Part shown: in pieces, positions 34,662-47,274 of the stretch
How positions within the stretch are numbered: the stretch's first letter is position 1
Layout of the letters: every line of letters begins with the position of its first letter
Source of the DNA: Coptis chinensis
Taxonomy: Eukaryota > Streptophyta > Magnoliopsida > Ranunculales > Ranunculaceae
DNA length: 64,000 nt
Direction of reading: 5' to 3'
NCBI GenBank assembly: GCA_015680905.1
Contig: CM027378.1
Location: 4,030,001-4,094,000 of the forward strand
The notes under the pieces: generated by a model
Databases searched by the model: none
Told to the model about the DNA's origin: nothing
What the model saw: the letters and a program-made list of their open reading frames with translations, nothing else
Made by a program: the position numbers and the translations under genes

Positions 34662-35032
34662 GTTTATTTCTTCTATATTAATTCTATTTAAGCTTTGTGG
34701 GTTCTACTTCTGATTCTTCAGCTTTCGGTTTTGATGGCAACGCTCAAACTGCGTGTGCTCAATGTACTTCAGACTAAATTGTTTCTTGCTCTGTTCATGA
34801 CATAGACATGGAAACAGAACATTAAGGTTATATGTGGCAGCAAGAACATACTCATACCAACCCCCCGACATGCCCGTTCGGATCTAATCTAAAAGACCCT
34901 ACCTTGATTATTTGCTTTCTTGCTTGTAGCTATTTGTTGATTTTGGAATGGACAAACTGGAAAACAAACATGCATAACAAAAACACTTCCCATGTCTCCC
35001 CTTTCTATATCAATCAATAATCATGCATAACC

Positions 35033-35660
35033 TATGCTCTCAATATCGGATATCTCGGCCGATTAATCGCGTATCACTTGTGAACCGATTAGTTTTTACC
35101 GATTTTTTAACTTTTTCTCACCGAACCGATTTAATCACCGAATTCACCAATTAATCGGTCGAGATGACCGATTTCTCGCTAAATTGAGAAAAAAAATTAT
35201 TGAAAATATCGGTTCCCCATCCAAAAAAATACGTAAAATTAACGAATTAGATTCTTAAACCGTATTAATAATAATATAACCCAATCAATACATAGAGCTA
35301 AGAGTTTACTTATTTTCCCTTCCTTAACGAAAGTTAAATATATAAATTATTATATTATCTCTCTAATAAATATTATCGCGTCTCAATCCCCTTATTCCTT
35401 TAAATATTTAACGTAACTTTTGTATTTGACATATCTGTAGTACTCCAAAATTGAGCTAGTTAGATGTGATTATGAGAATTTGATATTTTTTGTTATATCT
35501 CGGATCACTGTTTAGAAATATTTAGTATGATTATACTATTATATATTTTGAAAACGTCAAATATATACATCCGATATAACTGATTAAATAACTGATTAAC
35601 CGATTAATTGCATATCGCTCCTAGACCGATTAGTTTCGAAAACCAATTTTAACTGCTTAG
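35033..35660. mobile_element. 628-bp insertion bounded by 9-bp direct repeats
   Basis: TGCATAACC occurs directly before (35024-35032) and after (35661-35669). Inside, near both ends, lie direct repeats of about 55 bp containing CCGATTAAT and GACCGATTAG or GAACCGATTAG, about 535 bp apart. There are no terminal inverted repeats and no ORF. A 9-bp duplication suits Mutator-like transposition, but the family is unassigned. Confidence 0.55.
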
Positions 35661-35669
35661 TGCATAACC

Positions 35670-37239
35670 ATGTTTCTACTCATATTTAGTGAAGCCCGCA
35701 TACTAGCTTTTCTTTCTAAACATGTTGTAATTGTTGTTTGTGGTTTATGGCATGAAAACCTCTTCATTTACTAGCTGGGTTGCGCCTTAGGTGCGCCTTA
35801 ACACCTTGACTACACTGGTCAAAACGATCAGTGCGGAGAACTCTACGCAAAGACGTGAAGTTGTAAAAATCATCAGGGTCCACATGGATTGAGTACTTGT
35901 GATTTGCACTAATTCCATTTTTTTATTCATAAGTTAGTTTTTGAAAAACATATGTTTTTTTTTTTAAAAGTTTTGTCCTCTCCATAGTTTTAGAAATAAA
36001 TTTCTTCTTCTCTCAACCTATTCTTCACTAGTCTTTAGAATCTTTTGTAATTAGTTCATAGATCTTATGATCATGAGCTAAAACACTCCCTTGTGGAGGG
36101 TTGATGAAGCCCATGTGAGGAACAAGCTTGATTCATGAAAGTTGTAGTAATTAGCTTAGGTTAAACAGATTTGCATTTGTATTCTGCCACAAAATGGCAG
36201 TGACTAGCCAAAATTGTGGTTCTGATCGATCTCTGGACAGTGTTGCGCGTGCGACCCAAGTGACGTTGGGTCTAGTCGCGCCCGCTACTCTCTGGGGGTT
36301 ATCAGGTTCTCAAATTTGGACTGCTGGTATAAATTCAAGTCAGGAGTTCAACGGGTATTTCAGAGATGAAGTACTGGTTCAACTTCTTATGCTAACAATA
36401 TGTTCTCAAAGAAGAGTTCATCCTATTAGGGGTTGAAATTCTGGTCCGTTTTTGGGTTTCTTTATGAACCCAAGAAGGATTAGTGATGCAATGACAAGGC
36501 AGAAATTAGTGAAGTAAAATTCTTATATGAGTGGATTTAATCCTCCATAACTCTTTCTCTTTCTCTCTCAATCTCTTTAAATTAGATCTTATATGTTATT
36601 ATATCTAGCATATTAATCTTCTATGATATTTTAACTAGCATATTAATTAAGCTTAGTAATTTAGTCCAAACAAAATCCTTCTCTCATTTAAGTTCTCTCT
36701 TGAGTAGTCTAGCAAAGGTATGAACAAGTGCTCAAGTGTTTAGGCATGGAACGATTCCCTGACTCAAACTAAATTCCAACATGAATCGAGAGTAAAGAAC
36801 TTGACTTAAGTGTGAGTTAAAGTAACATAAAAAAAATCAACACTTATCATTGAGTTCAAGCTATGGTTCCTTTCCTCTTTTTAAAATCATGGATTGGGTT
36901 ATTGTTTTTAGGTGAATCACGAATCTTAAAATTCGTCATGTTCATTCTTTAATCTAATTTAGTGTACTTTTGTTGCAGCAGTGCAGGTTGCCTTCCATTT
37001 GGAGAATGGATTTTACAATATTATAGGTACTTTTTTTTAAGCTTCACTATTATTTTCTTTTCCTATTATACAACATTCTATTTTATATACTGTCATATCC
37101 CATATTGATCTATGCTTGATATGTGTTATAGAAACTATTCTCTTACAAACTTGTATAACCTAATATTTTATTTTTGATATACCTTTAACACAACGGAAAA
37201 ATCTACCCTCTCAAACTTGTCTAGATTTACACTATTTAT
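35670..37239. other. No gene seen
   Basis: Only short frames. One of 80 codons (36,194-36,436) has a local GC-rich patch but no recognisable domain. Probably old, unclassified repeat DNA. Confidence 0.45.
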
Positions 37240-37490
37240 TAATAGTAATTATTTGTGTTTAATCAAACTGTAATGGTGATTAGTGTTTAACCAATACACT
37301 GTATGGTGATTCCTAGCTAGTGACAGATGTCAAACTTCTATGATGAGTTAATGAAAGAGAGGTAGGGTTTAGTTAGTATAAAAGTAAGCAATACAAAAAC
37401 AGCAAGTAAGTCGGCAGACACAAGAAATGGATTTGTTACTTCTTTTTCTTCTTCTCTATTAACCAAGTCATTCATTTTATGAATCGTTTA
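37240..37490 (+). repeat. 5' LTR of copia 2
   Basis: Matches 42,024-42,274 with scattered differences. The TG start is lost or mutated (the start follows a TTTAT). A TATA-like TATAAAAG lies near 37,377. Confidence 0.8.
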
Positions 37491-37602
37491 TGGTATCGGA
37501 GCCATTAAAAGCCAAACGGCTAATCTCTCTTTTAACCTTTTTTTTTAATCATTCAAACTTACAGATCAATAAATTCTAGATCTAAAAACTTTAGATCTCA
37601 TC

Positions 37603-38280
37603 ATGAATTCGACTCAACAAGTTACTTACCAAAACATCAGTAATTTCAATTCATCTCCATATATCAAACTCACCAAAGAGAATTATCATCTCTGGAAGAT
37701 TGTTTTTGAACCAGTTTTGGATAATTTTGATCTATTAGGGTATGTTGATGGCTTAATTCCTTGTCCAAATAAAACTAAAGAGATTACCACGATTCGAGTT
37801 ACTTCCACTATTATCAATGATGAATATGTTGCATGGAAGAAAAAGGACCAGCAAGCTCTTATATGGATTAACGCCACTCTCTCTGAATCAGTTCTTCTTT
37901 TCATTGTTGGTGTTACTTCTTCTTTTCAACTTTGGACTATTCTGGAAAAAAAGGTTGCCTTCCATATCCCAGGCTCAATGCAACTCAAATCTAAACTCCA
38001 AGATGTGAAGAAAGGCACTGGATCTATCACAGACTATCTTAATAACATCAAACAAATCAGTGACCTCCTTGCTGCTGCTGGAAATCCAATTAGTGATGTG
38101 GATATCTTATTCTATACTCTTAAAGGTCTTCCAAGTGATTTTCATGCTTTTGCTACTTCTGTTAAATTGCAGCAACCTCCTGTTACGGCTGATGAGTTAT
38201 ACAGCTTGCTCTTAACTGAAGAAATTTCTATTAATGAGAGGAGTCGCACTCTAAATCAACCAGATGGAATGTTAAACTAG
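37603..38280 (+). pseudogene. copia 2 gag (UBN2 type) first ORF
   Basis: A 225-codon frame from the ATG at 37,603: NSSPYIKLTKENYHLWK, then GSITDYLNNIKQISDLLAAA and PSDFHAFATSVK. This is the UBN2 capsid-like region of plant copia gag. TAG at 38,278 ends it early. Past the stop the same frame continues with an RGRG-rich stretch and a zinc knuckle CQICSKPGHLAVDC at about 38,480, so the stop is a mutation inside gag-pol. The layout resembles the Ale/Retrofit group, which is an inference from motif memory. Confidence 0.85.
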
Positions 38281-38526
38281 GCATTCAATATCAACATAAC
38301 TTCCTATAATCATTCATCATCAAACTTCCACCATCCAGCATCAACTTCCTATCGAGGACGTGGTTCAAATCGAGGAAGAGGTAGTGGAGGCCGTTTTCTC
38401 TCTTGCGATTCAAATCAAAACAGGTTTACCTCTTCCCACTATTCCTCAAACAATAATACTGGTACACGTCTTGTTTGCCAAATATGCAGTAAGCCTGGAC
38501 ATCTTGCTGTTGACTGCTATCAACGT

Positions 38527-41500
38527 TTGAATTATGCTTATGTTGGTAAGCAACCCACCTCAAAACTACAGGCCATGGCAGCAAATTTTGCTTCCAGTTC
38601 CAACTCCAGTCCTCATGGCTATACTGGTTCTACTGCTTATAACACTTACAATTCTGGAGCTGGCTATGGTTCTCACTCTAATCCTTCTGGTGGTGTTGAT
38701 ACTGGTTACTCTTATGGTGGTTATGCACCTTGGACTGCCGATACTGGTGCCACTAATCATGTGACACCTGATATATCAAACCTCTCAATCTATTCTGATT
38801 ATAAAGGACCTGCAAAAATTTCTGTTGGTAATGGTCAAGGTCTCACTGGTGCCACTAATCATGTGACACCTGATATATCAAACCTCTCAATCTATTCTGA
38901 TTATAAAGGACCTGAAAAAATTTCTGTTGGTAATGGTCAAGGTCTCTCTATTGCACATACTGGTACATCTACTTTTACATCCTCTTTATCATCATTTCAA
39001 TTAGATAATATTCTTCATGTGATGCAAATTTCTCATAATCTGCTTTCTATATATCAATTTACAAAAGATAACAAATGGTCCTTGATGTTTACTTATACAT
39101 CTTTTCTTGTTAAGGACAACACTTCTGGGAAAATCCTCTTTCAAGGGTAACCTAGAAATGGTCTATATCCTTCTCATCTCCAAGTTTCTTCTCCGCATCC
39201 ATCTGAACTTTTAAGTGCCACAACCATGCATCCTTCTTCATTTCCTTCTTCCTCAACTTCAACACCTATTGCTCTACGTGGTGAAAGAACTTCTTTAGCA
39301 CTATGACATCAAAGATTAGGTCATCCCTCCTCAACAACTTTGCAATTTGTTTTACGCAAAAGTCATTTACCTGTATCTGACAATTTACATGTAAACAATT
39401 TTTTTTTGTGAGTCGTATAAACTTGGAAAAAGTACGAAGTTACCATTTAAAGATGTTGTTTCCCACACTATATTCCCCGTTACAATTGCTTCATATTGAT
39501 CTATGGGGGCCTTCTCCTTGTCCTTCTATTTCTGGTTTCAAATATTATGTTAGTCTTGTGGATGATTGGCCTCGTTTTACTTGGATTTATCCATTAACAT
39601 TGAAGTCTGATTTCTATAATACTTTTGTGTCCTTTCACTGCTTTGGTTGAAAATCTATTCAACACAAAAATCAAAACTATTAGAACAGATGTAGGGGGTG
39701 AATTTTCTAGTAACTTGCGCAAAACGTTTTTACAATCAAAAGGTGTCTTTCATCAGCTCTCTTGCCCTCATACTCCAAAGTAAAACTCTGTAGTAGAAAG
39801 AAAGCATCATCACATTCTTGACCTCAGTAGAACTTTATTTGTTCAAAGTAACTTACCACATACATTCCGGTAGATGTCTTTCTCATTTTAGTTTTTCTTA
39901 TTAATAGACTGCCCACACTAGTTCTTGCACACAAATCACCATTTGAAATGTTGTTCAATCATCCTCTTGATTATTATTTTCTGAAGTCCTATGGTTGTTC
40001 TTGTTATCCTTGGATAAAGCCCTACAAGACCAATAAACGGCAAGCTAGAGGTGCTCACTGTGTTTTCATTGGCTATAGTTCTCATCATAAAGGATACAGA
40101 TGCTTAGAATTAAGCAGTGGTAAAATTTACATTTCCAGGCATGTTGTATTTCATGAATCAAATTTTCCTTTTCATTCCTCGATCTAATGTTTTTCATCAC
40201 TCTATATCTTCTTCTTCTTTTTCTACTAATCCAATTCTTCACATGTTCTAAATGTGACCCACCAACTCAAAATGGAATTCCACCATTAGCCAACACTCTT
40301 CCCCCTCCTGATCCTCCTTCACCACAATCTAGTTCACCTACTAGACCAACTAATGCTTCCCCACAACAGCAATCTAATTCTTCTACTTCCACTATCAGTC
40401 CAACTTCTACTTCTTCATCTATTACTCATCCCATTTTACCTCCTAAACCTGTATCTCAATTTCTTCCTGCAACTTCTACCATTCCTTTCACTATTCCTCA
40501 TAATGATCATACCATGCATACAAGAGCAAAATAAGGCATTCACAAACCTAAAATTTTCACTGCCACTAAACATCCAATTTCTCCACTCATCCTTACTGCC
40601 ACTAGTTCCACTTCAGTTCCTACTTGCTTCACTCAAGCCATGAAAGACCCAGGCTGGCGCAAAGCCATGACTGAGGAATATGATGCTCTAATGAAAAATA
40701 ACACTGGGGAATTGATTCCTTATCATCCATCTCTCAATTCTGTTGGCAACAAATGGGTTTTCAGAATAAAATACAAACCATGTGGTGCTATTGACAAACT
40801 CAAAGCACGCCTTGTAGCTAAAGGTTATCATCAAGAATATGGCTTCAACTATCTTGAAACCTTCAACCTAGTAGCCAAACCAAGCAACTATCAGACTCAT
40901 TATTTATATTGCTCTTAATCATGAATGGCCCATTCATCAACTTGATGTTAATAATGCATTCTTACATGACCATCTCAAGGAAGATATTTACATGGTTCAA
41001 CCCCTTGGTTTCACTCATCTATGTAAACTCAAAAAATCTCTATATGGCCTAAAATAAGCACCTCAGGCTTGGTATCAAGCCCTTTACACTGAACTGTTAC
41101 AACTTGGATTCATTCCCTCTAAAGCAGACACTTCTTTATTCACAAGGAAAGATTCTTAGTCTCTCACTTACTTTCTAGTCTATGTTGATGATATTTTGGT
41201 GACTGGGAAGTCTACTGCTTTCATTAATCATGTGATTCATCAACTTGGTTTGAACTCTACTCCTCAGGCTATCTACATGACTCAGTCCAAGTATATTTTG
41301 AATTTATTAAAGAAGTCCCATATGGAGGGTTCCAAACCTTGCACACTCCAGTTTATGTAGGTCAGAAGCTCAACAATGTTGATGATGATCCTCTGCCAGA
41401 TGTCATCGAGTATAGATCATTAGTGGGAGCTCTTCAATATCTTTGCTAGACTCGACCCGATGTTTCTTTCTCTGTGAATTAGGTTTGTCAATTCATGCAT

Positions 41501-42020
41501 TGCCCCAAAACTACTCACTTTGCAGCTGTTAAGAGAATTATATTGCAGCTTTCTGTGATGCAGACTGGGCAGGATGCTCTGTTGATAAGAGGTCAACAAA
41601 TGGTTTTTGTATCTACTTTGGATCAAATCCTATCTCATGGAGTGCAAAGAAACAGTTTACAGTCTCCAGATCATCTACTGAGTATGAGTACAGAGCTTTA
41701 GCTTACACTTGTACTGAACTTCATTGGTTATGTCAACTCTTACAAGACCTGCATGTTTTCTTATCCCAACCTCCGATTCTGTGGTGTGATAATATTGGAG
41801 CTTTAACATTGGCATCCAATCCAGTCTTCCATGCTAGAACAAAACACATTGAGATTGACTATCACTACACAAGAGAGTTTAGTCACCAGTGGAGCTCTTC
41901 TTTTAAAATATATATGTACTCAAGATCAGGTTTCAGACATCTTCACCAAAGGTCTCTCTGCAAGTCGATTCAATCTGCTGAAGTCCAAGCTTTCGGTTGC
42001 TTCACATCCTCAGCTTGAGG
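38527..42020 (+). pseudogene. copia 2 pol, decayed, with duplicated protease segment
   Basis: Protease active site TADTGATNHVTPDIS lies at about 38,735, followed at once by a 102-bp tandem copy of the next 34 codons. Integrase phrases: HIDLWGPSPC, YVSLVDDWPRFTW, KSYGCSCYPW. Reverse transcriptase: [33 protein letters not shown] (about 41,180). RNase H remnants: [34 protein letters not shown]. Frameshifts and stops interrupt every domain, so no protein is expected. Confidence 0.85.
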
Positions 42021-42023
42021 GGA

Positions 42024-42274
42024 TGTAATAGTAATGATTAGTGTTTAATCAAACTGTAATAGTTATTAGTGTTTAACCAGTAATGTATGGTGATTCCTAG
42101 CTAGTGACAGATGTCAAACTTCTAGGATGAGTTAGTGAAAGAGAGGTAGGGTTTAGTTAGTATAAAAGTATGCAATACAGAAACAACAAGCAAGTCAACA
42201 GACACAAGAAATGGATATGTTACTTCTTCTTCTTCTTCTCTATTAACTGAGTCATTCATTTTATGAATCGTTTA
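42024..42274 (+). repeat. 3' LTR of copia 2
   Basis: Begins TGTAATAGTAATGATTAG after the purine tract and repeats the 5' LTR. Confidence 0.8.
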
Positions 42275-45200
42275 TTTATTATTATGTTTTTTTTTACCGT
42301 TGAATTTGACATTCTCTTAGTAAAGTCTGCCTTGCCAAAATCAGTGACAACGTTTTGAAAACATTGTTTTTTCATTCGTAAAAAATTTGAGCGAAAAGAT
42401 CGATATCATGTTCTATAGGCCACACCAATCCAGAAAAGTCAACACAAGGGTGTACCTTGACCAATCTATTGATTTAAGTTTTAAAACGATAATAGTCATA
42501 AATCCAGATTGGCTTAGGCGCGGGGAATATGTTATTTTGTATTTAACTTCAAGGGGTAATCTCCATATTAGCCTAGCACAAAATTGAATCCTTTGGAAGT
42601 TTACTCCTAATCATACGAATGTTTTCCAGAAAAAATATCGATGGGAGGTACGTGCAATACATAGGTGCTACATTTCATTATACACATACCAGTTTCCTCT
42701 TTCAAATATTTATTAGTCTAATTTTTGCTGCAAATTATGTTTTCTCCTTTTAGCACTAGGAAGTTAATTGGTACCATAATGCCACACCTGTCTTGCTAAC
42801 CTCAATGACCTGAGATTTAAACTTGAGTCCTTCTTGAATATTTAACACTTAGTTGAATTTTGTTAATGTTTAAGCTTTGTATTCTTTCTGCTATTGTTTA
42901 CTAATATTGCCCCCTATCCCTCCTGGAAAACTCCATTAAATATGATAACATAAAGGCATGAGAACCGAACATACGCTATAACAGTTATTATTGTACACGT
43001 CAAATATCAGCTTAAAGTATGAATTCAACACACTCCATTGTAGACAATCAATTTTACTCATTGGGCTGACTGTACGTTGTTTAAAGCTTTCCCTAATATT
43101 CTATAGCCAGGTGTTGGTGTTATTGATGAAGCAACTGGAGTCAATGCCAAACCGACTTTATCAGAGGTGAGGAGAGGACTTGGTGGGACATTCATTTGAA
43201 AATGAGTTTATGATTCGTTGGAGCGTTCGAGGTAGGTCCTTTGGCTTGTAGATTGAGTTTCAATTGTGATTTCGTGTAATTAATTAAAATTTCCTAATTA
43301 CCTAGCTAGATAAGACTCAACCAGAGCTCAACATTAGAGATCTTGATATATGTAGCTAATACTCTCTGTTGGCGTACAAAGAATCATGTCTCTTTAAGAC
43401 TGTATCAATTTGACGCCCAAATTGTTTTGGAGGAAGAATAAAGGGAAAATATATGTTTTATGCCTAGATTCAATTATACTGCTTTTACTATTGATTTTAA
43501 TTTTTTTTTTCGTTCTATCATTTTAATGTAGATATATTTTACATCTCGAAGTCAATGTTAGTTGTGTTACTGAATCTTTGATTTAAACAGTGACTTACTG
43601 CTTACTTCCATTAGACCATGCTCCAATCTTAACTGTTTCAATTAGTTTACTGACCAAGCAATGCTTCATGTCAAAGGATCAACTTTCTCTACTCTCTAAA
43701 TTGTAACGTTTCAATGTTTTTTGAATTGCTCATTTCTTATGCTTTAGTGTACACATTACAAAAACATATGCACAGATTGATCTTTTAAAATTTTGAATGC
43801 AGTGCTCAAATCTAATGGAATGCGTTGATCAATCTGTTTTGTGAATAATGCAATGACCGTTTTCTCACCTTCACTTTGTCAAATTTTTTTCCCATACTCA
43901 AGTATGTACTTCAACAGTACTCTTTCATTGTTTTTCTTCAAAGTGTGTGTGCGTCGTGTGTTTTTAATTAATACTTTTTGTTGGTGGAGTTTGTTCACTG
44001 GGGTTTGTCATAGGCGTTCCTTCTTAAATGTGGGGTAGAATTAGATGAAATTGTTGAATTTCTCTATGAACCACAAGAATGTGACGCCCCATTCCCATTT
44101 ATTTTTTGAAATTTTTCTTAAACTACAAAGAATTCTCCTATATAAACTCTTTTATTAGGTTTCTCTGTCCAAGGAATGTTAATTCCATTTGATGACTTAA
44201 TGGCTTAAATGTGTAACTAAACCTTCTGTTATTTTGATGAGTTTATGACGTGTCTACTGTACTTAATATAGTAAAGATCATGCCGGAATTGAAACTTCTA
44301 ACCCCATTTTTTGTTCGAACTACTTTATAGATGAGCATTGTTTGATCAATCAAATTTTGCATGTAGTTTTTTATTGAGGGTTGGTTATGACTTTTATGAT
44401 ATTGTTGTTTGTTTGAATAGTAAGGGTAGTTTCCAATGATATTGACTTGGCATTGAACTAAGACCACGTAGCTGGCGAACTAAAAATGACATGTTTATCA
44501 TGTGAAGTTCATGCTGGTATGTTAATATATCCTATTTGTTACTGTTGAAGCTCATTATGTAATGCAAAAGTCCTGGGATTTACTGGACGGAATCTATACT
44601 AATTATCGTTAAACTGAATGGCGTGGTTCAGAGCACCTCTCCTCTTTACTCATGTGGTAAAGACTAAAGACAAAGCTTGAATAATGTTTGACAGAGTGTT
44701 CATAGGCCACACAAGTGAAAGTTAATGGTCAGCGAGGATTTTAAGTTTGCGTACACACTTGACTTATTTAGAGCAATGGTTCTCTTCTTAAGGACAGTTT
44801 AAAAAAAAAAAGAGTTAATATATGCAAATCATTTTTCTCCCAGATCATCTTCGTCTTTGCAGTTTAACATGCCTAATCTCTACACTTTGTGGCAATAAGA
44901 TTGATTCTCGGTTCCGTTTGGTGTAGATTCAAGTCCTTACTCCTTACTCACGTCTTCATGTGTCTAATTTGAGAAAGGATTCGAACCACCCTAAATACTA
45001 GGACAGCGTACAACTTTATTGTGCTCTAAGTAGGGAACTAGTGAGTAAGATTCAATTTTAGATTACTAACTAGGTGTAGTTATGTCATGTAAATCCTAAC
45101 GAACGTTTAAACACGCAAAATACAAAAGACGGTAAAAAACTAAGATGTTTCCTAAGATATTCAAAGAGAAAGAAGGGGTGGAGAATCAAGCTGCTACTGT

Positions 45201-47270
45201 GAGGTCATATTATCCTATCTTAGTATCGGATTATCACCATCTCTAAGCTGTTTGGGATTCATTATCAAACCCGAACCAGCTTGAGTGTCGATCCCTAGCG
45301 AAATGGACTCATCTCTAAGTCCATTTCCCTAGCTTAAGAAGTTGAACTGGGGTTTCATCTCTGAAATCCCATCTCAACTCCTGGACTCATAGAACTTAAT
45401 CTTGTCAAATCTGGAAACAAGAAGCTAACTAAGACCAGCGTGCGCGGCTAGCCTAGGCATAGAAAGGGAGGCGCACGAGAGTCTTCCTTCACTTCCAGGC
45501 CTCAAGTTTGGCCGGGCACTACCATTTTGGGGTAGTGTGTTAGATGCGTCCTTAAGTCTAGGCAATGAATCCTACTACTAAGAAATCTATACGAACCCTT
45601 ACGTGAGCATCATTAACCCTCCACCTTGGAGGGTTTTAGCTCATGATCCTTGGGTTTAAGATGAAAATTACAAAATAGATATGTAAAAGAGAGAGAGAGA
45701 AAAGATAAACAAGATATGACAACCTGTTTTTTTAACTAAGGAAGAAATAAATTTTATTCAAGACTAGAAAGTGATGTCCACCATTAACATATTACAAGCT
45801 TTCTTTCTCTAAAACCAAAAACTAAAAACTAACTAAAAATTAAAGACTAAGTATTAAAATGGAACAAGAGTCAAGAGAGTTAATGTAGTGCATCCCCCCT
45901 TGTTTGTTTTCTTCTCTATTTGAGAGAAATCTCATTTCCTCCCACGTGAAACAAAAAAATCCCATTTACTTCCCCACACAATCCAAAAACTTGACACCTT
46001 GCTTCCTTTTGATTATTAGCACCTAATCTCATTAATTACATGCAAGGTGTCACTTTGGCACCAATTATTTGCATCTTTGTCTTGACTTACATGATGAATC
46101 ATCAACTCTCGCTGGCCCGCATGGTGGGTCCATATGCTGTGTCTAGTGGCGGTCCGGTCTTTTGGCATTTTTGCAACTTCATACCACTGTGTAGAGTTCG
46201 CCGCACTAATCGTCTGAGCAGCTTATGCATTCAGAGTCCTGGTTCAAGAGATATGAGCTTCGTCAGTTTGATGCTTCTGTGCACGTAATCCCGTTTATGA
46301 CTAGATTCTATACTGTTTGAGTCTTTGGGCTTTAGTCCGGATTTGTTGGGATTTACATGGGCTTGATTGGAAGGCTTATGTTATGTATACTCCATATTCC
46401 GTGCTTAAATGCTGGCTTTATCATCATTTTTACATTAGTTGCTCCAACCTGCAAAAAGCACGAAGATGCGATTATTTCATGATTATTAAATACAAAATTG
46501 ACCAAAATGTTACATCTCTACGGGGTTTTATAATACAGTTTTGGGTGCTTATCAATGCCCATATATTTGTATCTAGAGTTATTTTAGGGGTTTGACCCAA
46601 TCTTCATATTGTTGCTAAGGAGTCTTAGTAGTTGTGTATTTTTAGGAGAAAGTCCTACTAGTAGTGGAGAGTCTGTAGTTATAAATAAAGAGCATGTAAC
46701 TTAGTATTTAATTTTTCACTTCAACATCCATAATATTATTTCTGTTTTCATTGAGTAATAAACCGTTGTGTTTTTATTGTTGTTTTATCATCTTCTTCAG
46801 TACTTGATTTATGTCAACCACTAATTGTGATGTGTCGCTTCGAGTAGTATAATGACTTATTGACTTATGCAAGTTGACGACCCACACAATTGTGTTACCT
46901 TCTGATGGTGGTTGTTGACTTGTTGTATCTGATATAAGTTTTTCTTGTTCTAAAATTAGAGATGCAATTTATATAGGACTAACCCAGACCCAGTGCACAA
47001 GGCTCTACTCTCTAGCCAGTGCAAGGCCTTAGGAGGGTAATAGTAGTGATCTTATATAGGATAGGTAGTAAAAGTTAACACCAGCTGCAGAGAGGTTAAT
47101 TGCTTCCAGACTCAAGCCCATGATTTCCAACTCATGTACAATTGCACCAAGGCCAGCGCGCCCTTAATTAAGATGATTAAATGTAGATTATATACTTATA
47201 TTCTCCAGTCACCTTATTGCATGTGTAGAGTTGAGCCTTTGAGAATTGAAGTGATGTTTCTTTCCTACAT
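42275..47270. other. Five kilobases without a recognisable gene
   Basis: No frame longer than about 95 codons and none with a known domain. Around 46,040-46,600 a GC-richer stretch resembles transcribed LTR-element non-coding DNA, and 46,680-46,770 has AATAAA-like signals. No LTR pair, primer site or terminal repeats could be matched. Probably old transposon debris. Confidence 0.4.
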
Positions 47271-47274
47271 CTCA

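Larger units (their letters stand above)
37240..42274 (+). mobile_element. Ty1/copia retrotransposon 2 with both LTRs, decayed
   Basis: LTRs of about 250 bp lie at about 37,240-37,490 and 42,024-42,274, sharing GGTGATTCCTAGCTAGTGAC and ending GAATCGTTTA. The primer site TGGTATCGGAGC follows the 5' LTR at 37,491. A purine tract CTTGAGGGGA precedes the 3' LTR. TTTAT at 37,235-37,239 and 42,275-42,279 may be the target duplication. Internal genes are interrupted by stops and frameshifts. Confidence 0.88.

Noticed and set aside
36194..36436. 80-codon open frame with a GC-rich patch
   Set aside because: No domain, no splice context and no partner. GC-rich patches of this kind also occur in the copia 3 LTRs.
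46040..46595. Two open frames of 82 and 92 codons
   Set aside because: No recognisable domain or motif. They look like chance frames in old repeat DNA.
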